Assembly: GCF_002847285.1 (NCBI RefSeq)
Contig: NZ_CP025407.1
Span: 4,062,501-4,126,500 of the forward strand
Length of the DNA stretch: 64,000 nucleotides
Origin: Streptomyces sp. CMB-StM0423
GTDB taxonomy: Bacteria > Actinomycetota > Actinomycetes > Streptomycetales > Streptomycetaceae
Reading direction: 5' to 3'
The position numbers and the translations under genes are program-made. The notes beneath the pieces were generated by a model. The model was given only the letters and a program-made list of their open reading frames with translations. It did no database searches and was not told the DNA's origin. How positions within the stretch are numbered: the stretch's first letter is position 1; each line of letters opens with the position of its first letter. Below, piece after piece: positions 24,737-33,633 of the stretch.

Positions 24737-25480
24737 TTACGCGTACGGCTTGATGGCCACCGTGGCGTCGAGTCCGAGCGAGTTCTCCCCCGCCGGGGCC
24801 GGCAGGTCCAGCACCCGGTCCAGGATCCGGCCGCCCAGCCGTCCGCAGCCCTCGGTGCGCGGCACGCTGAACTCCGTGTCCGCGGCGGCGAAGGAGACCA
24901 TCAGCGGGTCCTTGGATATCACCTCCGTGGGGCGGGTGTCCTTCAGTACGAGATGGATCGGCTCCGTGGCCGCCGCGCCTATGGAGCAGCCCTTCGGGAG
25001 CGCCGGTCCGCCGACCGCGAGGGTCAGGTCCAGCTCGCCGCGGCGTACCTCGTCGGCTTCGAAGTCGCTGTAGCCCCCGTACCGTGGCGTGAGCGTCAGC
25101 GGCGTCCCCCCGACCCGGATCGGCTCGGCGGTCATCCCGCCGAAAACCTGCGCATACGCGCCGTCGACCCGGCCCTCCGCGAACGTCAGCGTCATCGGCC
25201 GGCTGATGGGCTCGTCCACGCCGCCGACCCGCAGCCGCCCCGTCGCGTGCATCACCTCGCAACGCCAGGTCCCGGGATCGGCGCCGGCGGGCAGCTCGTC
25301 CGCCGCCGGGCAGGCGCCGAAGTCGAACTCGGCCCCGGGCGGCCCGGCTTCCGCGGCGGCGGGGGCGGCGGAGGCGGGGGCGGCGCCGGTGGCGAGGGCG
25401 GCGAGCAGGGCGGTGAGCGCGGTGGCCGCGAGGCGGGCGGCGCCCGTTCCGTACGACCGGCGGTTCCAGTTCTTCGTCAT
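24737..25480 (-). CDS. Secreted protein of unknown function
   Basis: A 247-residue protein with a clear Sec signal peptide: basic start MTKNWNRRSYG, hydrophobic ATALTALLAALATG, and Ala-x-Ala cleavage region near residue 42. The mature part is beta-rich (VGGVDEPISRPMTLTFAEGR, GGTPLTLTPRYGGYSDF) with four or more cysteines (DFGACP, WRCEV, KGCSIG, EGCGRL) that could form disulfides. I recognise no enzyme motif. The ATG at 25480 starts the signal peptide; upstream reading-frame extension crosses the operator. It is divergent from the ArsR-type regulator, which probably controls it. Confidence 0.82.
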   Translation of the reverse strand: MTKNWNRRSYGTGAARLAATALTALLAALATGAAPASAAPAAAEAGPPGAEFDFGACPAADELPAGADPGTWRCEVMHATGRLRVGGVDEPISRPMTLTFAEGRVDGAYAQVFGGMTAEPIRVGGTPLTLTPRYGGYSDFEADEVRRGELDLTLAVGGPALPKGCSIGAAATEPIHLVLKDTRPTEVISKDPLMVSFAAADTEFSVPRTEGCGRLGGRILDRVLDLPAPAGENSLGLDATVAIKPYA

Positions 25481-25493
25481 GGCGGCAGCATTA

Positions 25494-25526
25494 CAGAGAT
25501 TTCTCTGCAAAGAAAGCTCTGCAGAG
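25494..25526. promoter_or_regulatory. Composite palindromic operator between the secreted-protein gene and ArsR-type regulator
   Basis: Three overlapping dyads occur in 33 bp: CAGAGA-TT-TCTCTG (25494-25507), TTTCTCTGCAAAGAAA (two mismatched positions) and the perfect CTCTGCAGAG (25517-25526). It is AT-richer than its surroundings, lies only 14 bp from the secreted-protein start, and overlaps the likely ribosome site of the regulator. Autoregulation by the adjacent ArsR-type protein is the simplest reading. Confidence 0.6.
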
Positions 25527-25550
25527 GAACCTGTGGATAAACTGCGGCCC

Positions 25551-26117
25551 ATGACGGACGAGCGGCGCAAGGTCAGCAGCCCGGATGCGCTCAAGGCGCT
25601 CGCGCACCCGCTGCGGCTGCGTATCCTGCGCCACCTCTCGGTGCACGGCCCGGCGACGTCGACGACGCTGGCGGGGGCGCTGGACGAGAACACCGGGACG
25701 CTCAGCTACCACCTGCGCATGCTGGAGCGCGGCGGCCTCATCGAGGACATCCCGGAGCGGTCGGCGGGCCGCGAGCGCTGGTGGCGCGGCGTGCCGGGGC
25801 TGGACATCCGGCGCCCGCCGATGGACGACGTGACGGCGGGGGAGCGGGCGGTCATCGCGGAACTGGACCGACTCCGCGGGGCGGAGGACCTGGAGCTGGC
25901 CCGGCGGTTCGCGGCGGGGCAGGGGGGAGAGGGCGAGGAGCCGGAGGAGGGCTGGCTGCGGGGGTCACGCGGGCTGAGTCATCTGACGAAGGAGCAGTTG
26001 GACGCCTTCCACGACGACTACCTGCAACTCCTGGCCAAATACCGCCACACCCCCGAGGACGCCGCCCCGGGAGCGCGGCCCGTCCACCTGCGATGGTTCG
26101 GCATCCCGGCGGACTAG
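25551..26117 (+). CDS. ArsR-family winged-helix transcriptional regulator
   Basis: A 188-residue DNA-binding protein. The N-terminal ArsR-type winged helix reads DALKALAHPLRLRILRHLS, then ATSTTLAGAL and NTGTLSYHLRMLERGGLIED. The C-terminal half is acidic and helical and could bind a ligand or dimerise; no metal-binding Cys cluster is seen. The ATG at 25551 has no ribosome site; an in-frame GTG at 25533 with AGAGGA in front is an equally good start (194 residues). It is divergent from the secreted-protein gene and likely represses it. Confidence 0.85.
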   Translation: MTDERRKVSSPDALKALAHPLRLRILRHLSVHGPATSTTLAGALDENTGTLSYHLRMLERGGLIEDIPERSAGRERWWRGVPGLDIRRPPMDDVTAGERAVIAELDRLRGAEDLELARRFAAGQGGEGEEPEEGWLRGSRGLSHLTKEQLDAFHDDYLQLLAKYRHTPEDAAPGARPVHLRWFGIPAD

Positions 26118-26410
26118 GCGGCGGGCTCCTCGGGCAGGCGGTCGGCGAGGACCTGGAGGCCGGCGGCGAGAGTGGCGAAGCCGGTGCGCATCTCCGCAAA
26201 GCCTTCGCGCATCTCTCGGACGTGCTCCAACTGCGTCTCGCGCAAAGCCTGCATCGTCTGCCGGTGCGCCCGCATTTCGAGCTTCAGATCCGCCACGTCC
26301 CGGTCGTTTATGGCGACCATCGCGTGGGTCTGCGACATCTGGTCGTGGACAGCGTCCACGCGGGCCTCCAGGGTCTCCACACGGCGACGAAGCTCGTCGG
26401 ACTCACTCAT
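26114..26410 (-). CDS. Small coiled-coil protein
   Basis: A 98-residue protein that is almost entirely a heptad-like helix: ELRRRVETLEARVDAVHDQM, then ADLKLEMRAHRQTMQALR. No signal or membrane segment is present. It overlaps the end of the regulator gene tail to tail by four bases. Function unknown; such short coiled coils often multimerise or bind larger partners. Confidence 0.65.
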   Translation of the reverse strand: MSESDELRRRVETLEARVDAVHDQMSQTHAMVAINDRDVADLKLEMRAHRQTMQALRETQLEHVREMREGFAEMRTGFATLAAGLQVLADRLPEEPAA

Positions 26411-26427
26411 ACGGCCTAGCGTATCTG

Positions 26428-26445
26428 GCCTGCACCGATGCAGGC
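26428..26445 (-). terminator. Small hairpin downstream of the NHL-thioredoxin gene
   Basis: Arms GCCTGCA and TGCAGGC, seven bp, four-base loop, 11 bases past the stop codon of the minus-strand gene. It also lies in the leader of the coiled-coil gene. Confidence 0.45.
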
Positions 26446-26456
26446 TCGTTTCTCCA

Positions 26457-28328
26457 CTAAGCGTCTTCCTCTTCCTTTTCCTCCCCCTCGTCCAGCCCCG
26501 CCAGGATCAGCGGCAGTCGCCGCACTCCCGAGTCCGTGAGGCGGATCGGGACGCCCCAGTCCTGTTGGTGTACGTGGCACGCCGGGTACTCCACCGACGG
26601 GTCGTCGTCGCAGCTTGCCGCCATCGCCGAGACGTGCAGGACGCCCTCCCCCGGGCCGTCCGCCGACAGGATCACCTCGCGGGTCAGGTCCGTGCCCTGG
26701 CCCTCGCCGCCCGCCAGCAGCGACGGTGGGGTGGCGCTCACCAGGAGGCGGGTGGCGGGGCCGTAGCGGGTGTCGAGTTTCTGGCCAGGCGGGGGGCGGA
26801 AGACGACGTCCAGCGACAGGGTGCCCGGGGCCACGTCCGTCGCCGCGCGCTGCGTGCGGTGGGCGACCGGGGGCACGCGGACCGCCTCGTCCGGGAGCCG
26901 GAGGCGGGTCAGGCGGTGCCGGGCGGATTCGACGACCACGATCTCCTCGCCGTCCACCACCGCGTCCGACGGCTCCCGCAGGTCCGTCGCCAGGGTGGTC
27001 ACGGTGCCGGTGGCCGGGTCGTAGCGGCGCAGGGCGTGGTTGTACGTGTCCGAGACCGCCACCGAGCCGTCCGGCAGCGCCGTGACGCCCAGCGGGTGCT
27101 GGAGCAGCGCCTCGCCGCCCGGCCCGTCGCGGTGGCCGAAGTCGAAGAGCCCGGTGCCGACCGCCGTGTGCACCCGGGCCCGCTGCCCCGGCCCGCCGCC
27201 CGGCTCCAGCCAGCGCAGCGCCGACGTCTCGGAGTCCGCGATCCACAGCCGCCCGTCCGCCGCCGCCAGTCCCGACGGCTGCGCGAACCACGCCTCCTCC
27301 GCGGGCCCGTCGAGCAGCCCCTCGTTCGTCGTGCCGGCCGCCGGCCGCACGGTGTCCGTCTCCGGGTCGTACGTCCACAGTTGGTGGACCCCCGCCATCG
27401 CGATCCACAGCCGGCCGTCGAACCACGCCACGTCCCACGGCGACGACAGGTCGACCTCGCGCCCCCGCCCCGACGCCGGCGAGCCCTGCCACCACTGCCG
27501 CCCGGTCCCCGCCAGCGTCGTCACAGAGCCGGTACCGAGGTCGACGGCCCTGACCGTGTGGTTCACGGTGTCCGCCACCGCCACCGCACCGGACGGCAGC
27601 AGCGCCAGCCCCTGCGGCTCGTTGAAGCGCGGCGCGGCCCCGTCCGCGTACCCCCGCTCCCCGCTCCCGACCGCCCGCACCACCGTCTCGCCGTCCGGCT
27701 CCAGCTCCACCAGCCGGTGCCGCGTCGTGTCCGAGACGAGCAGGTTGCCCGACGGCAGCCGCAGCGCCTTCCCGGGGAACCGCAGATGCGTCGCCACCGG
27801 CTCCGGCGGCACTCCCCCAGCTACCGCCGGGGGTGCCCCCAGACCGTCCCCGCGCCGCAGCGTGCCCTTCGCCGCGTGCTCCCCCTCCAGCTCCGCGACC
27901 AGCCGCTCGATGGCGTGTACGTGTCCCTCCCCGGCGTGCTGTGCGACGACGTACCCCTCCGGGTCGATCACCACCAGCGTCGGCCACGCCCGTACGGCGT
28001 ACTGCTTCCACGTCGCCAGCTCCGGGTCGTCCAGCACCGGGTGGTGCACCCCGTAGCGCTCGACGGCGTCCACGACCGCCGCGTGCTCCGCCTCGTGCAC
28101 GAACTTCGGCGAGTGCACGCCGACGACGACCACCGTGTCCCGGTGCTTCTCCTCCAGCTCGCGCAGCTCGTCCAGGACGTGCAGGCAGTTGATGCAGCAG
28201 AAGGTCCAGAAGTCCAGGATCACGATGCGGCCGCGCAGCGCGGCGAGGCTCAGCTCCACCCCGCCGGTGTTCAGCCAGCCGCCGCTGCCGGCCGGCTCGG
28301 GAGCCCGCACCCGGGCACGTTTCGCCAT
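26457..28328 (-). CDS. Thioredoxin-like protein with NHL repeat beta-propeller
   Basis: A 623-residue two-domain protein. Residues 15-165 form a TlpA/thioredoxin-like fold with redox motif CINC at about 45-48 (FWTFCCINCLHVLDEL). The rest is an NHL beta-propeller with repeated blades ending in VADTVNHTVRAV, IADSETSALRWL and VSDTYNHALRRY. No signal peptide is visible, so it is probably cytosolic. The family resembles human NHLRC2 and is of unknown reaction. ATG 28328 begins the conserved RARVRAPE segment; ATG 28361 is an alternative start. Confidence 0.88.
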   Translation of the reverse strand: MAKRARVRAPEPAGSGGWLNTGGVELSLAALRGRIVILDFWTFCCINCLHVLDELRELEEKHRDTVVVVGVHSPKFVHEAEHAAVVDAVERYGVHHPVLDDPELATWKQYAVRAWPTLVVIDPEGYVVAQHAGEGHVHAIERLVAELEGEHAAKGTLRRGDGLGAPPAVAGGVPPEPVATHLRFPGKALRLPSGNLLVSDTTRHRLVELEPDGETVVRAVGSGERGYADGAAPRFNEPQGLALLPSGAVAVADTVNHTVRAVDLGTGSVTTLAGTGRQWWQGSPASGRGREVDLSSPWDVAWFDGRLWIAMAGVHQLWTYDPETDTVRPAAGTTNEGLLDGPAEEAWFAQPSGLAAADGRLWIADSETSALRWLEPGGGPGQRARVHTAVGTGLFDFGHRDGPGGEALLQHPLGVTALPDGSVAVSDTYNHALRRYDPATGTVTTLATDLREPSDAVVDGEEIVVVESARHRLTRLRLPDEAVRVPPVAHRTQRAATDVAPGTLSLDVVFRPPPGQKLDTRYGPATRLLVSATPPSLLAGGEGQGTDLTREVILSADGPGEGVLHVSAMAASCDDDPSVEYPACHVHQQDWGVPIRLTDSGVRRLPLILAGLDEGEEKEEEDA

Positions 28329-28397
28329 AAGCAGAGCCAACCACAGCCCTGACGCACCCATTCCCCGCCAGGCACGTCAGTCCCGGCAGCCCCGGCG

Positions 28398-29180
28398 CTA
28401 CGGCCGCCCCAGCACCCGGTCGCGCAGCGCGGGGAACTCCTCCCGGGTCCGCGCCACCCGCGCCGGATCCAGCTCCGCCCGCAGGACTTCCTCCCCTTCG
28501 CCCGCCTCGGCCAGGATCTCGCCCCACGGGTCCACGATCATGCTGTGCCCCGCCTGCGCCACTCCGCCCGTCGTCCCCGCCGTGCTGCAGGCCAGGACGT
28601 ACGCCTGGTTCTCCACCGCCCGCGCCTGCGCCAGCAGCCGCCAGTGCGCGCGGCGCTGCGCCGGCCAGCCCGCCGGGATGACGAGAGTCTGCGCGCCCTT
28701 GTCGGTCAGGGCCCGGAACAGCTCGGGGAAGCGCAGGTCGTAGCAGGTGGCGAGGCCCACGACGGTGCCGGGGAGGTCCGCGGTCACGACCTCGTCGCCC
28801 GCGCCCATCAGGACCGCCTCGCCGCGGTCGAAGCCGAAGCGGTGGATCTTGCGGTACGTACCCGCCCGCTCGCCGTCGGGGGCGTAGAGGAGGCTCGTGT
28901 TGAACAGCGTCCCCGCCGCGTCCCGCTCCACGATCGACCCCGCGTGCAGCCACACGCCCGCGTCCCTGGCCGCCGCCGCCATCGCCGCCGCCGTGGGCCC
29001 GTCGAGGGTCTCCGCCGCGGCCGCGAAGTCGTCGAACGCGAACGCGCCCACGTGCCACAGCTCCGGCAGCACCACCAGCCCGGAGCCCTCCTCGGCACGT
29101 ACGAGCGCCGCCGCGCGGGCCCGTCGGCTCTCCACGGTTTCATCCGGATCCACCCGGAACTGGATCAGAGAAGCGCGCAC
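28398..29180 (-). CDS. Carbon-nitrogen hydrolase (nitrilase superfamily)
   Basis: A 260-residue omega-amidase/NIT-like enzyme with the full catalytic triad: Glu40 (LPELW), Lys111 (YRKIHRF) and Cys146 (ATCYDLRFPE). The length fits the small amidase branch that hydrolyses amides such as deaminated glutathione or alpha-ketoglutaramate; exact substrate is not predictable. A GTG start at 29180 follows GGTGGTAAG. It lies 69 bp upstream of the NHL-thioredoxin gene on the same strand. Confidence 0.92.
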   Translation of the reverse strand: MRASLIQFRVDPDETVESRRARAAALVRAEEGSGLVVLPELWHVGAFAFDDFAAAAETLDGPTAAAMAAAARDAGVWLHAGSIVERDAAGTLFNTSLLYAPDGERAGTYRKIHRFGFDRGEAVLMGAGDEVVTADLPGTVVGLATCYDLRFPELFRALTDKGAQTLVIPAGWPAQRRAHWRLLAQARAVENQAYVLACSTAGTTGGVAQAGHSMIVDPWGEILAEAGEGEEVLRAELDPARVARTREEFPALRDRVLGRP

Positions 29181-29313
29181 CTTACCACCACCTCGAAGGC
29201 CAAGTCGTGTGCCTCACCGCATAATCGTCGCCCGAAAGCACTGCCGGGGCACCCGTGCGCAGCGTAACTTAGGGCCTGCCGTGCATCTCGCGAACGATCC
29301 CGTAAGGGGTAGT

Positions 29314-30138
29314 GTGACCGTCCACTCCAGCCTCCAGCCGTCCATCGATGCCTGGGCCCATTCGGCCGAGGCCATTTCCGAACTCGTGGCACCGCTCTCC
29401 GAGGGGGAGTGGAGCGGTCGAAGCGGCCTGCCGGGGTGGTCCGTACGGGATGTCGTCTCCCACATCATCGGCGCCGAGTGCGAGGCACTCGGCGACCCCC
29501 GGCCGATCCACAACCTGCCGGCCGACCTCATGCACATCACGAGCGAGAAGGCGCGCTACGTCGAGGTGCAGGTGGACACCCGCCGCCACCACACCGCGCC
29601 GGAGATGACCGCCGACCTCGAATACACGCTGATCCGCCGCCGGCGCCAGCTCCGCGGCGAGAAGCGCGCGCTGGAGGCCAAGATGCGCGGGGCGTTCGGC
29701 AGCGAGATGACGCTCGCGGAGCTGACGCACTACCGCGCCTTCGACATATGGGTGCACGAGCAGGACATCCGCCGCGCGCTGGGCCGGCCGGGGAACATCG
29801 ACTCGCCCGGCGCGCACCTCGTGCGCGACGAGCTGCTGGTGCGGCTGCCGAAGGTGGTGGCCGAGGACGCGGCGGCGCGGCCGGGGTCGATCGTGGTCGT
29901 GGACGTGACGGGCCCGGTGGAGTTCATGCGGACGGTACGGGTCGGGGAGGACGGCCGCGGCTCCATCGACGGCAGCGTCTCGCTCGGGCCGACGGTGACG
30001 CTGACGACGGACTGGGAGACGTACCTGTGGCTGGCGACGGGCCGGCTGCGGGCGGCCGCGGTGGCGGACCGGGTGAAGACCGAGGGCGATCCGCAACTGG
30101 CGGAGGCGGTCCTGCGGCACTTCACGGTGACGGACTGA
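29314..30138 (+). CDS. Maleylpyruvate isomerase family mycothiol-dependent protein
   Basis: A 274-residue DinB-fold protein of the mycothiol-dependent family. The metal-binding histidines appear in WSVRDVVSHIIGAE, VDTRRHHTAPEM and TLAELTHYRAFDIWVHEQDIRRALG, the usual three-His arrangement. The C-terminal part is an SCP2/MDMPI-like beta domain. Members isomerise maleylpyruvate or perform mycothiol S-transfer; the reaction here is unknown. The GTG at 29314 starts the family's conserved N-terminus; AAGGGG lies four bases before it. Confidence 0.88.
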   Translation: MTVHSSLQPSIDAWAHSAEAISELVAPLSEGEWSGRSGLPGWSVRDVVSHIIGAECEALGDPRPIHNLPADLMHITSEKARYVEVQVDTRRHHTAPEMTADLEYTLIRRRRQLRGEKRALEAKMRGAFGSEMTLAELTHYRAFDIWVHEQDIRRALGRPGNIDSPGAHLVRDELLVRLPKVVAEDAAARPGSIVVVDVTGPVEFMRTVRVGEDGRGSIDGSVSLGPTVTLTTDWETYLWLATGRLRAAAVADRVKTEGDPQLAEAVLRHFTVTD

Positions 30139-30339
30139 GGGTGCGCACGGCGGCCTGACCGCGCCCGTACGACGGCCTGACGGTCCGTACGACAGAACGC
30201 GACGCCGCCCGTGGGACGCCGCCCGCGGTCGCCCGTACGGGTCCGGGTGGCGCTGCCTCCTCACCCGTAAGGGGGCAGCCCTCATCCGACCGGCACAGCC
30301 CGGCGGGCGCCCCGCGCCCGGCCACCCCAGGCTGATCAT

Positions 30340-31464
30340 GTGAGCATCAGCCAGGAACAGCTTCTCCGTTGCAGCGTCGCCGTCGACGTCGGGGCCACCC
30401 GTACCCGCGTCTACCTCAGGGGCATCGGCCTCGTCGTGGACGAGCCGAGCGCGGTCGCCCTCAACTCCCACACCGGCGCCCTGGTGGCCGTCGGCGGGCA
30501 GGCCGAGGCGATGACCGGCCGTACCCCCGACCACATCCAGGTCGTGCGGCCCGTGGGGCCGAACGGCATCACCGACATCGAGATGGCCCAGCGCATGCTG
30601 CGCCACCTCATCCACGCCAAGGTCCGCAGATCCTGGCGCTTCCACCCCTCGCTACGGGCCGCGGCGTGCACCCCGCACGACGCCGAGCCGCTGACGCAGC
30701 GGGCGATGATCGACACGCTGGCGGGGCTGGGCGCCAAGCGGGTCATCCTCGTCGACACCCTCATCGCCACGGCGGTGGGCTGCGGGCTGCCGGTGGCGGC
30801 GGCGGAGGGCACGCTGATCGTGGTGTGCGGTGCGGCGATGACGCAGATCGCCGTGCTGTCGCTGGGCAACGTGGTCGCCGCGGAGAAGGTGCCGGTGGGC
30901 GGGCAGGCGGTGGACCGGGCGCTGGTGGAGCACCTGCGCATCAACCACGAGGTGATGCTGCGCAGCCACACCGTCAGCCAGGTGCACCACGACCTCTCGC
31001 TCGCCGGCGCGCAGGGCGCGGCGACGCTGGAGGTACTCGGCCGCGACGTGGTCTCCGGCCGCCCGCGTACGGTGCAGGTCGACCCGACGGCGGTGGGGCA
31101 GGCGGCGGGAGTGCCGATGCTCGCGGTGCTGGACGGGATCCGCTCGGTGCTGCGCCGCTGCCCGCCGGACCTGGTGGCCGACATCGGGGACCACGGGATC
31201 GTGCTGGCGGGCGAGAGCGCGACGATGCCGGGCCTGGAGTCGATGCTGCGTACGTCGGTGGGGCTGCCGGTGCGCATCGCGGAACGCCCCGACGTGGCGG
31301 CGGTGGTGGGCCTCGGCTCCATGATCGAGAACGGCGCCCCGCCGGAGGCCATCCCCGACGCGACCTCGGGCCCCGCGGGCTTCCACGAGCCCACCCCGAC
31401 GGCCAACCCGGCCCCGCAGCCCAACCAGACCCCCGAAGTGGCCACGGAGGTGGCGACGGACTAG
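30340..31464 (+). CDS. MreB-like actin-fold protein with degenerate nucleotide-binding motifs
   Basis: A 374-residue MreB/Mbl-type protein. The overall MreB sequence order is kept (VYLRGIGLVVDEPSAVAL, VRPVGPNGITDIEMAQRML, IATAVGCGLPV, VPVGGQAVDRALVEHLR). Phosphate loop 1 reads DVGATRT in place of DLGTANT. Phosphate loop 2 reads VVCGAAMTQ in place of VDIGGGTTD. The adenosine motif reads LAGESATMPGLE in place of LTGGGALLPGLD. ATP binding or hydrolysis is therefore doubtful. The C-terminus is a Pro/Asn/Thr-rich tail. S. coelicolor has a comparable extra MreB-like protein besides MreB and Mbl, and this is probably its counterpart. Confidence 0.82.
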   Translation: MSISQEQLLRCSVAVDVGATRTRVYLRGIGLVVDEPSAVALNSHTGALVAVGGQAEAMTGRTPDHIQVVRPVGPNGITDIEMAQRMLRHLIHAKVRRSWRFHPSLRAAACTPHDAEPLTQRAMIDTLAGLGAKRVILVDTLIATAVGCGLPVAAAEGTLIVVCGAAMTQIAVLSLGNVVAAEKVPVGGQAVDRALVEHLRINHEVMLRSHTVSQVHHDLSLAGAQGAATLEVLGRDVVSGRPRTVQVDPTAVGQAAGVPMLAVLDGIRSVLRRCPPDLVADIGDHGIVLAGESATMPGLESMLRTSVGLPVRIAERPDVAAVVGLGSMIENGAPPEAIPDATSGPAGFHEPTPTANPAPQPNQTPEVATEVATD

Positions 31465-31524
31465 CTGTATCGACCTGGAGCGTTGTTTACGCGGTGATCA
31501 ATACACCTGGGCCGCGGGACCGCC

Positions 31525-32838
31525 TCAGGCGGGGACGTGGACGGCCGAGACGCGGCTTGCCACCAGGCGTTCGCGTTCGCGGCTTTGGGCCCGGCGGCGC
31601 AGGCGCAGGATCTGGGTGGTGCCCAGGATCTGCAGGACGAAGATGCTCGCGAAGGCGATCGAGTAGCGGTCGCCCGTCGCGTCCAGCAGCAGGCCCACCG
31701 CCAGCAGCGTGGTGATCGACGCCGTGAAGCCGCCCATGTTGACGATGCCGGACGCCGTGCCCAGCCGCTCCGGCGGGTTCGCCGGGCGGGCGAAGTCGAA
31801 GCCGATCATCGACGCGGGCCCGCACGCGCCCAGCACGCAGCACAGGACCACCAGCAGCCAGCCAGGCGCGTGCGCCCCCGGCCAGCTCAGCACCGTGCCC
31901 CACACCAGCGCCGTCGCCGCCACTGTGCCCAGCGCCAGCGGCAGCCGGGCCGCGTGGTGCCGGGCGACGAGCTGGCCGTAGACGAGGCCGACCGCCATGT
32001 TGGAGAGCACCAGCACCGTCAGCAGTTGGCCCGCCTCCGCGCGGCTCGCGCCCTGTGCCTCGACGAGGAACGGCAGCCCCCACAGCAGCAGGAAGACCAT
32101 CGCCGGGAACTGGGTGGTGAAGTGCACCCAGAAGCCCAGCCGGGTGCCCGGCTCGCGCCAGGCGCCGGTTATCTGCGCCCGGATGCCGCGGCCGTGGTGG
32201 TCCTCGGGGGGCGGGGGTACGTAGTCGCGGGGCTGGTCGCGCAGGAAGAGCAGGACGAGGACGAGCATGACCGCGCCGGCCGCCGCGCTGCCCGCGAAGG
32301 TCGGGGTCCAGCCGAACTCCTGGAGCATGCGCGCGAGTACGAGCGTCGAGACCAGGTTGCCCGCCATCCCGACGAGCCCCGCGAGCTGCGCGATCAGCGG
32401 CCCGCGGCGCGCGGGGAACCAGCGCGCGCCCAGCCGCAGGATGCTGATGAACGTCATCGCGTCGCCGCAGCCGAGCAGCGCGCGGGAGGCGAGGGCGGTG
32501 CCGTACGTGCCGGAGAGCGCGAAGCCGAACTGCCCCGCGGTGTACAGGACGATGCCCATCGCCAGCACCCGGCGGGTGCCGAGCCGGTCGACGAGCAGGC
32601 CGACGGGGATCTGCATGCCGGCGTAGACGAGGAGCTGGAGGATGGAGAAGCCCGACAGGGCGGAGGCGCCGACGTCGAAGCGCTCGGCGGCGTCGATGCC
32701 GGCGACGCCCAGGCTCGTACGGTACGTGACGGCGACGAAGTAGACGGCGACGCCGAGGCTCCAGACGGCGGCGGCCTGAAGGCCGCCGGGCGGGTCGCCG
32801 GGCAGGCCGCGGGCGCCCCCCGCGCGCACGGCGGTCAC
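31525..32838 (-). CDS. MFS transporter
   Basis: A 437-residue major facilitator with 12 hydrophobic segments and MFS motif A VGLLVDRLGTRRVLAMG after TM2. A central cytoplasmic loop contains the PPPPEDHHGRG segment. The FFTQFPAMVFLLLW-like second half and overall layout resemble nitrate/hexuronate-type transporters, but the substrate is not clear. The GTG start overlaps the stop of the GntR gene by four bases, so the pair is co-translated and the regulator probably controls its own transporter. Confidence 0.9.
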   Translation of the reverse strand: MTAVRAGGARGLPGDPPGGLQAAAVWSLGVAVYFVAVTYRTSLGVAGIDAAERFDVGASALSGFSILQLLVYAGMQIPVGLLVDRLGTRRVLAMGIVLYTAGQFGFALSGTYGTALASRALLGCGDAMTFISILRLGARWFPARRGPLIAQLAGLVGMAGNLVSTLVLARMLQEFGWTPTFAGSAAAGAVMLVLVLLFLRDQPRDYVPPPPEDHHGRGIRAQITGAWREPGTRLGFWVHFTTQFPAMVFLLLWGLPFLVEAQGASRAEAGQLLTVLVLSNMAVGLVYGQLVARHHAARLPLALGTVAATALVWGTVLSWPGAHAPGWLLVVLCCVLGACGPASMIGFDFARPANPPERLGTASGIVNMGGFTASITTLLAVGLLLDATGDRYSIAFASIFVLQILGTTQILRLRRRAQSRERERLVASRVSAVHVPA

Positions 32839-33497
32839 CGCAGGTCCCCGCGCAACAGGTCCCGTACGGAGGCGACGTGGCCGTGCACCGCGGCGGCGGC
32901 GGTGTCCGCGCTGCCGCTGCGCAGCGCCTGGAGGATCTCGGCGTGCTCGGCGAGCGAGCGGCGCATGCGGTCGGGCTGGGCGTTCATGAGCGCGACGCCC
33001 ATGCGGAGCTGGCGGTCGCGGAGCTGGTCGTAGAGGCGGACGAGGATGGCGTTGCCCGCGTTGCGGACGATCTCGGCATGGAAGCAGCGGTCGGTGACGG
33101 ACGCGGCGGCGCGGTCGTCGGCCTCGACGTGCCGGCGCTGCTCCTCCAGCAGTTCTTCGAGCTGGGTGAGCAGCGCGGCGGGCGCGGGCACGGACCGGCG
33201 GGCGGCATGCTCCTCGACGAGCATCCGGGTCTCGACGACGTCGGCGATCTCCTGCGCGGAGACGGGCAGGACGAACGCGCCCTTCTTCGGGTACAGCTCC
33301 AGCAGCCCCTCGGCCTGCAGCCGCAGCAGCGCCTCGCGCACGGGCGTGCGGGAGACGCCGACGGCGTCGGCCAGCTCGCCCTCGGTGAGCATCGTGCCGC
33401 CTTCGTAACGCCGTTCCAGCACGCCTTGTTTGACGTGGGCGTAGACGCGGTCGGCGGCGGGCGCGGGCTTGGCGGGGGCGGCGGAGGGCGGGGACAT
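32835..33497 (-). CDS. GntR/FadR-family transcriptional regulator (FCD domain)
   Basis: A 220-residue repressor. The winged helix covers about 20-85 (GGTMLTEGELADAVGVSRTPVREALLRLQAEGLL). The C-terminal FCD effector-binding domain has the metal-ligand pattern D...H (DRCFHAEIV) and a later EHAEIL histidine. FCD proteins sense organic acids, sugars or amino-acid derivatives. The ATG at 33497 begins the Pro/Ala-rich N-terminus; TTGTATCTAT about 15 bases upstream could be its -10 or operator. It is first in the gntR-MFS operon. Confidence 0.9.
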   Translation of the reverse strand: MSPPSAAPAKPAPAADRVYAHVKQGVLERRYEGGTMLTEGELADAVGVSRTPVREALLRLQAEGLLELYPKKGAFVLPVSAQEIADVVETRMLVEEHAARRSVPAPAALLTQLEELLEEQRRHVEADDRAAASVTDRCFHAEIVRNAGNAILVRLYDQLRDRQLRMGVALMNAQPDRMRRSLAEHAEILQALRSGSADTAAAAVHGHVASVRDLLRGDLR

Positions 33498-33581
33498 GCG
33501 CACAGCATAGATACAACACGTATGCGTACGCCGTTGCCGTCCGCGATACGGACAGGAGTTCACGGGTACGCACGCACGCCA

Positions 33582-33619
33582 ACGCCCCCGGCACCCCTGC
33601 TGAAGGGGGCCGGGGGCGT
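33582..33619 (-). terminator. Terminator of the first bkd operon
   Basis: Arms starting ACGCCCCCGG (33582) and ending CCGGGGGCGT (33619), extended inward by CCCCT/AGGGG with one bulged base, form a strong stem 15 bases past the E2 stop codon on the minus strand. Confidence 0.75.
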
Positions 33620-33633
33620 ACGCCTGCCGCGGG

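Noticed and set aside
30139..30339. Repeated CGTACGAC and GGCCTGAC-type words upstream of the MreB-like gene
   Set aside because: Short, imperfect and irregularly spaced; CGTACG words are common throughout this genome.
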